From positions 1 to 64,000 of the forward strand of contig NZ_JAIGNI010000010.1 in NCBI RefSeq assembly GCF_026130175.1: a stretch of DNA of 64,000 bases. Direction: 5' to 3'. This stretch comes from Lyngbya sp. CCAP 1446/10 (GTDB taxonomy: Bacteria; Cyanobacteriota; Cyanobacteriia; Cyanobacteriales; Microcoleaceae). The translations under genes and the position numbers were made by a program. Below the pieces are notes generated by a model. It saw nothing but the letters and a program-made list of their open reading frames with translations, did no database searches and was not told the origin of the DNA. Numbering within the stretch: the stretch's first letter is position 1; the number at the start of each line of letters is the position of its first letter. This document shows positions 59,591-64,000 of the stretch, piece by piece.

Positions 59591-60295
59591 TTATTTAGCT
59601 GTATTCGCGCCGAACTGCCGCCGTTGCTGTTGAATTCGGTTGAATTCTTTTTCTTCTTCTGTCAGTAAAGAATTGTCGATCGGCGATCGCATATCCCACT
59701 GCAACTCAGACAGTAAAATTAGACAGCCTGCGATCACAATTCCGGTTGTCAAATACTGCCAAGGTGCGACAAAGGGCAATAATCCGATCGCAAATAGATG
59801 AGTTAGCCCGATCGCCATAAAAGTGCGCGATCGCAAACCAAGCCCAGTACAAAAATAGCCGATCGCGCTCAACCCCAACCACAAATCGCACAGATGCAGC
59901 AACCAAAATCCCCAACTCGCAAAAATACTGCAATCCGTCAGCACCAAACCAGAAATCATCAAAATCGCCCAAGAGTAAAGAATCCAGCTAACACGCTCAA
60001 CCTTTACCCAAAACAAAGTCAAAACCGCCATGATCGCAGTGCCAATTAGAGTCAAAGTTGACCACAGAATCGCCTGAAAGCTCCAACTAAGCGGGACAAA
60101 CTGAGCCGTGAAAAAAATCCCCGCCGTCACCAAAGCCCAAAGCAGAAAAGTTTGGTCAATGCGGGTATAAAATCCTGAGAAAAGAGTAATATTTCCGACT
60201 TTCCAGTGGAGGCGCAAGAGGCCTGCGAGGTCTTGTACATCGAGATGTTCTTGTTTGGAGCGGATCGGGGGTTCACAGGGGTTGAAGAAGGTCAT
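59591..60295 (-). CDS. Conserved-looking polytopic membrane protein
   Basis: 234 residues with about six or seven membrane segments between ~50 and 195 (WALVTAGIFFTAQFVPLSW, WILYSWAILMISGLVLTD and others), a cytoplasmic-like N-terminus and a charged C-terminal tail (LTEEEKEFNRIQQQRRQFG). No family name recognised. ATG 60295. Codon use and HIP1 sites match neighbours, so the gene is real. No operon partner. Confidence 0.75.
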   Translation of the reverse strand: MTFFNPCEPPIRSKQEHLDVQDLAGLLRLHWKVGNITLFSGFYTRIDQTFLLWALVTAGIFFTAQFVPLSWSFQAILWSTLTLIGTAIMAVLTLFWVKVERVSWILYSWAILMISGLVLTDCSIFASWGFWLLHLCDLWLGLSAIGYFCTGLGLRSRTFMAIGLTHLFAIGLLPFVAPWQYLTTGIVIAGCLILLSELQWDMRSPIDNSLLTEEEKEFNRIQQQRRQFGANTAK

Positions 60296-60443
60296 CCAGT
60301 GTGGTTTAAAATATCAAGTTTTGCGTATTGTAACAAAACTACACGAACATTTTACAGATTTTTATAGCGTTTTTTCTAGTTCCCTGGCTCTGCCTGGGGA
60401 CGTAGATCCGGAGGCTCTGCTCGATGCCAAACCAGCGAGGCAG

Positions 60444-60476
60444 AAGGCTGCGTTAAGCTTGGACTAACGCAGCCTT
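60444..60476. terminator. Hairpin between convergent/co-directional genes
   Basis: A 12-bp perfect stem (AAGGCTGCGTTA / TAACGCAGCCTT) with a 9-base loop lies 30 bases past the stop of the 60507-60758 gene on the minus strand. The T run is weak. Confidence 0.6.
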
Positions 60477-60506
60477 GAGGTTTGAGTTTAAGCAAGTCTG
60501 CAATAC

Positions 60507-60758
60507 TTATCTTTTCTTTGGATCGTAAATAAAGTAAACATCCACACGAATTGGTCTATCATTTTTGCCTGTCGAGTGTACTTGCCACGTACCTGTGGGA
60601 ACCTTCCGCAAATACGGTTTACCTTTCTCTATCTGGTAGATTGAGCTTGTTGAGCGTTCTACTAATTTGGCTGCACGTTCAACAGTGCAGCTCATTTCCA
60701 CCGGAACTGCGATCGGCTGGGTGAACAGATTTAGCTGTTCGCTGTTATAATTAGTCAT
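60507..60758 (-). CDS. Small hypothetical protein, 83 aa
   Basis: 83 residues from ATG 60758 (an upstream ATG at 60785 is possible; GAGGAGTTCTG before 60758 is the ribosome site). It contains VERAAKLVERSTSSIYQIEK, which looks like the first two helices of an HTH, then a strand-rich end (GTWQVHSTGKNDRPIRVDVY). Family not recognised. It may be a small DNA-binding protein. Confidence 0.6.
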   Translation of the reverse strand: MTNYNSEQLNLFTQPIAVPVEMSCTVERAAKLVERSTSSIYQIEKGKPYLRKVPTGTWQVHSTGKNDRPIRVDVYFIYDPKKR

Positions 60759-60785
60759 CAGAACTCCTCGGTCTAAATAGACCAA

Positions 60786-61077
60786 AAACTACATCAGAGT
60801 GCTACTGGTTCCAGCCAGAGCCTCGTCAAAACTGATAAGCCATCGAAAGCGTCTCTAGTACCACCTAGGGGCGCTTATTTGCTTGTTAAGAGCAGTTTAG
60901 CACTGCTTGGACAAATATACAACAAAAATAACGTACTTTCTTCAAATGTATAGTACAATTAGACTTATAAACGCCAAAAGCCTTGTACAACAAGCATTTC
61001 ATGGAAAACGCATCGACACAAATTTCTCGCTCCCAGGTAGAGATTGGGAACCAGTTACGATCCAGGGGGTTGACATT
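60786..61077. other. Upstream region of the ATPase-TPR gene
   Basis: 292 bases. The frame of the downstream gene is open back to an ATG at 60946, and the 44 extra codons (SLVQQAFHGKRIDTNFSLPG and following) read like protein. The gene could therefore start earlier, or carry a fused remnant of another gene. No other feature is seen. Confidence 0.45.
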
Positions 61078-64000
61078 ATGAAAGATACACTTCTGTCTCG
61101 CTTCACGCCCAGTCTGATGAAGCACGAAGATTTAGAGGAGATGTTGGTGCAGCGTCATGATTTAGCAAACGAGCTAGTCGAGTCAATCCGCCAGAGCATA
61201 CTCCAGCCTCAGCAGCAGAATCATCATCTATTGATTGGGATGCGAGGTATTGGGAAGACGCACTTAGTCTCGCTAATGTATCACCGCGTCGGGAAAATGC
61301 AGGATTTGCGGGAAAAAGTGCTGATTGCTTGGTTGCGCGAGGAGGAGTGGGGCGTCACGTCGTTTCTCGATTTACTGCTGCGAATTTTGCGAGCGCTCAA
61401 AAAAGAATATCCGGCCCAATACAAGGCTCAACTGTACGATCGGGTTGAATCGCTTTATGGTGAATCGCCCGATACCGCTCAACAGATAGCAGCAGAATTG
61501 CTGAAAGATTTTGTGGGCGATCGCACTCTGCTTTTACTTACAGAAAACCTGGATGACTTGTTTGAAGGGTTGGGCGACAGCGGGCAGCAGCAATTCCGAG
61601 ACTATTTAGAAAAATATCATTTCTGCACGATTTTCGCGACATCTCAGCATTTATTCAAAGGAATCGATCATAAAAAAGCGCCCTTCTACAACTTTTTTAA
61701 TCTCCAATATTTAGAAAAGCTAACTTTAGATGAAGTTGTCGGCTTATTGAAAAACATCGCAAAATTAGAGGGCAACAAAGAATTAGAATCATTAATACAA
61801 ACGCCAAGGGGACGTTCTCGAATTGAAGCGATCCATCACTTGGCTGGCGGTAATCACCGCGTTTATATGATTTTTGCGGAATTTTTGACTCGCGACTCGC
61901 TCGATCGACTGGTGAAGCCGTTTTTGCAAACGCTGGATGAATTGACACCGTACTATCAGGCGCGGATGGCATGGCTTTCGCCGCAGCAACGAAAGATAGT
62001 TGAATTTTTGTGCGATCGGCGCGGGGCTGTCATGGTGAAAGAGATTGCCCAACGCTGTTTTATGACACATCAAACAGCATCCAGCCAACTCAAACAACTG
62101 TCGGGAATGGGTTATGTGACGAGCGTATCGATCGGGCGCGAGTCGTATTATGAACTTCAAGAAGTGCTGATGCGTTTTTGCATGGATGTGAAGAAGCATC
62201 GCGGCGAGCCGATTAGTTTAATTGTGGATTTTTTGCGGTTGTGGTACACGCAAGAAGAGTTGAAACAGCGATTGGAGCGTTTGGGAGTAGGATTTAGTGC
62301 GATAGGGAAAGAGCTAGTTGATAATAGCTCAGAAAAAAATCATTTGAAGTCTCACATAAATCTGGAAACACTACCGCCTAATGCTGTAATTGAGCGAGAA
62401 TATCTGCTGCGTGCGCTTCAGGCAAGGGAAACAGATGATTATGAAAACCTTCGCGTAGCAGCTTGCGTGCAGGAAATTGAAAATTGCAAGGAGAAGAAAG
62501 ACTATGTTTCTACTTTGAATCTAGCAAATAAACTGGTAGTAATTCGTGGTCAGGCAAAGGACTGGTTGGAAAAAGCAAATTGCTTGCACAATCTCGAACG
62601 TTATGATGAAGCATTAGAATCGTGGGATAGGGCGATCGAACTAGAACCCAATGATTGGCAAGCTTGGATGATGAAAGGCGGAGTATTATACAAGCAAGAA
62701 CGCTACGAAGAAGCTTTAGAATCTTTAAACAAAACGATCGAGCTTGAACCCAATAATCCGAGCCTTTGGTACGCTCGAAGTCATGCACTCAAGTACCTAA
62801 GACGTTACGAAGAAGCCTTAGCATCTTTAAACAAAACGATCGAGCTTGAGTTTAATTATGCAAGCATTTGGCATTTTCGAGGCTATGTACTCAACAATCT
62901 CGGACGCTATGAAGAAGCCTTAGCATCCTGCGACAAAGCGATCGAGCTTGAATCCAATCATGCGAGTCTTTGGTATGTTCGAGGCTATGTACTCAACAAC
63001 CTCGAACGCTATGAAGAAGCCTTAACCTCCTATGACAAATCGATCGAGCTTGACCCCAAATATGCGTTGGTTTGGGAAAGTCGAGGCAATGTATTAGACA
63101 ACATCGGACGCGATGAAGAAGCATTAGGATCTTACGACAAAGCGATCGAGCTTGAGTCCGATCGTGCGAGCATTTGGTATCTTCGGGGTCAGGTACTCAG
63201 CGACCTTGAACGCTATGAAGAAGCCCTAGCATCTTGGGACAAAGCGATCGAGCTTGAACCCAATAATGCGTGGAGTTGGAACAGTCGAGGCATTGTACTC
63301 AGCAACCTCGGACGCCCTGAAGAAGCTTTAGCAGCTTACGACAAAGCAACCGAGATCGATCCCAATCATACGATTATTTGGCTTATTCGAGGCTATGTAC
63401 TCAGCTATCTCGGACGCGATGAAGAAGCCTTAGCATCTTGCGACAAAGCGATCGAGCTTGACCCCAATGATGCGTCAGTTTGGGAGCGTCGAGGCAATGT
63501 ACTAGACAACCTTGAACGTTACGAAGAAGCTTTAGCATCCTGCGAAAAAGCGCTCGAACTTGACCCTAATGATGCGTCGGTTTGGGAGAGCCTAGGCGAT
63601 GTACTTGAAAACCTCGAACGCTACGAAGAAGCCTTAGCATCTTACGAAAAAGCGATCGAACTTGACTCTAATAATGCGTCGGCTTGGAACGGTCGTGGTA
63701 GTGTACTTGAAAACCTCGAATGCTATGAAGAAGCTTTAGCATCCTATGACAAAGCCATTGAAATTGACCCCAATAATGTGTTGTTCTGGAGTAGTCGAGG
63801 CAGTTTACTTAACGACCTTGAACGTTACGATGAAGCTTTAGCAGCTTACGACAAAACGATCGAGCTTAAACCAAATGAATGGAGCATTTGGTTTATTCGG
63901 GGTCATGTACTTAACAGCCTCGAACATTACGATGAAGCTTTAGCATCCTATAAAAAAGCGCTCGAACTTGAACCCAATGAATTGAGTATTTGGTATACTT
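61078..64000 (+). CDS. P-loop ATPase with winged helix and long TPR array (partial)
   Basis: At least 974 residues; the gene runs off the right edge. ATPase domain ~1-290: Walker A GMRGIGKT (54-61) and Walker B TLLLLTENLDDLFE (150-163), where Asp-Asp follows a polar Thr-Glu-Asn. Residues ~300-370 form a MarR-like winged helix (SPQQRKIVEFLCDRRGAVMV, KEIAQRCFMTHQTASSQLKQ). From ~495 on there are fourteen full 34-residue TPRs and the start of a fifteenth, each like W..RG.VL..L.RYEEALASYDKAIELDPN. The layout is that of STAND-like signalling or conflict ATPases, in which TPRs sense a ligand. ATG 61078 after AGGGGG is preferred; ATG 60946 is possible. Confidence 0.88.
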   Translation, partial: MKDTLLSRFTPSLMKHEDLEEMLVQRHDLANELVESIRQSILQPQQQNHHLLIGMRGIGKTHLVSLMYHRVGKMQDLREKVLIAWLREEEWGVTSFLDLLLRILRALKKEYPAQYKAQLYDRVESLYGESPDTAQQIAAELLKDFVGDRTLLLLTENLDDLFEGLGDSGQQQFRDYLEKYHFCTIFATSQHLFKGIDHKKAPFYNFFNLQYLEKLTLDEVVGLLKNIAKLEGNKELESLIQTPRGRSRIEAIHHLAGGNHRVYMIFAEFLTRDSLDRLVKPFLQTLDELTPYYQARMAWLSPQQRKIVEFLCDRRGAVMVKEIAQRCFMTHQTASSQLKQLSGMGYVTSVSIGRESYYELQEVLMRFCMDVKKHRGEPISLIVDFLRLWYTQEELKQRLERLGVGFSAIGKELVDNSSEKNHLKSHINLETLPPNAVIEREYLLRALQARETDDYENLRVAACVQEIENCKEKKDYVSTLNLANKLVVIRGQAKDWLEKANCLHNLERYDEALESWDRAIELEPNDWQAWMMKGGVLYKQERYEEALESLNKTIELEPNNPSLWYARSHALKYLRRYEEALASLNKTIELEFNYASIWHFRGYVLNNLGRYEEALASCDKAIELESNHASLWYVRGYVLNNLERYEEALTSYDKSIELDPKYALVWESRGNVLDNIGRDEEALGSYDKAIELESDRASIWYLRGQVLSDLERYEEALASWDKAIELEPNNAWSWNSRGIVLSNLGRPEEALAAYDKATEIDPNHTIIWLIRGYVLSYLGRDEEALASCDKAIELDPNDASVWERRGNVLDNLERYEEALASCEKALELDPNDASVWESLGDVLENLERYEEALASYEKAIELDSNNASAWNGRGSVLENLECYEEALASYDKAIEIDPNNVLFWSSRGSLLNDLERYDEALAAYDKTIELKPNEWSIWFIRGHVLNSLEHYDEALASYKKALELEPNELSIWYT
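62575..64000 (+). repeat. 102-bp TPR-coding repeats
   Basis: Units of exactly 102 bp repeat at DNA level (for example TACGAAGAAGCCTTAGCATC and GACAAAGCGATCGAGCTTGA recur in most of them). The HIP1-like CGATCGA falls at the same place in nearly every unit. Similarity is too high for old repeats and suggests recent duplication or gene conversion. Confidence 0.85.

Overview
The window is chromosomal DNA of a cyanobacterium, most likely a filamentous non-heterocystous one of the Oscillatoriales/Microcoleaceae kind. Seen directly: a complete psaC, a fused panC-cmk gene, DUF2808 and YaaW-like proteins, very many GCGATCGC (HIP1) octamers, long runs of heptanucleotide repeats (GAAGGAA, GTCAACT, CATTAGT, GCATTGG) and several families of short inverted repeats. 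The genus-level placement is inference; no rRNA or tRNA gene was found.

Layout. 0.4-9 kb: HdrB-like CCG protein, divergent ClC channel, psaC with a strong terminator, glmS, O-antigen-ligase-like membrane protein, YaaW-like protein. 9-18.8 kb: methyltransferase, renalase-like flavoprotein, polysaccharide deacetylase, panC-cmk, a frameshifted TnpB, an RlpA-like protein, purM. 19-30 kb: flippase-like membrane protein, a subtilase with N-terminal RTX repeats, a GT39-like glycosyltransferase, bifunctional PutA, a membrane-anchored Pro-rich protein and a DUF433/DUF5615 toxin-antitoxin pair. 30-33 kb: a secreted coiled-coil protein whose C-terminal half is a peptidylarginine deiminase fold with three of four catalytic residues replaced. 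33-36.7 kb: small accessory genes (solitary DUF433, lipoprotein, excisionase-like/PIN pair, repeat-truncated HicB). 37-46.5 kb: pntA1-pntA2-pntB transhydrogenase operon, DUF2808 protein, two MFS exporters, an ABC ATPase and glyQ. 46.5-55 kb: a defence-like stretch with a dead small antitoxin-like gene, an HTH-NACHT NTPase, an aspartic-protease module, a solitary XRE regulator, a frameshifted DUF2887 nuclease, a tandem NfeD-like duplication, and an endonuclease/GNAT pair. 55-58 kb: DUF1611 protein (DgcN-like), Uma2 nuclease and dipeptide-epimerase-like racemase (DgcA-like), suggesting D-glutamate or cell-wall peptide metabolism. 58-64 kb: NADAR protein, a membrane protein, and a large ATPase-winged-helix-TPR protein that runs off the right edge.

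Core metabolism (PSI, transhydrogenase, amino-sugar, purine, CoA, glycyl-tRNA and proline catabolism) is interleaved with accessory and conflict genes. Repeats are a main theme. They fill the spacers, enter reading frames in frame (glmS, the ligase-like gene, panC), supply a stop codon (hicB) and border a gene (NADAR).

The observations most worth following are the pseudo-deiminase, the HTH-NACHT gene, the ATPase-TPR gene, the DUF1611/racemase locus and the in-frame repeat insertions.
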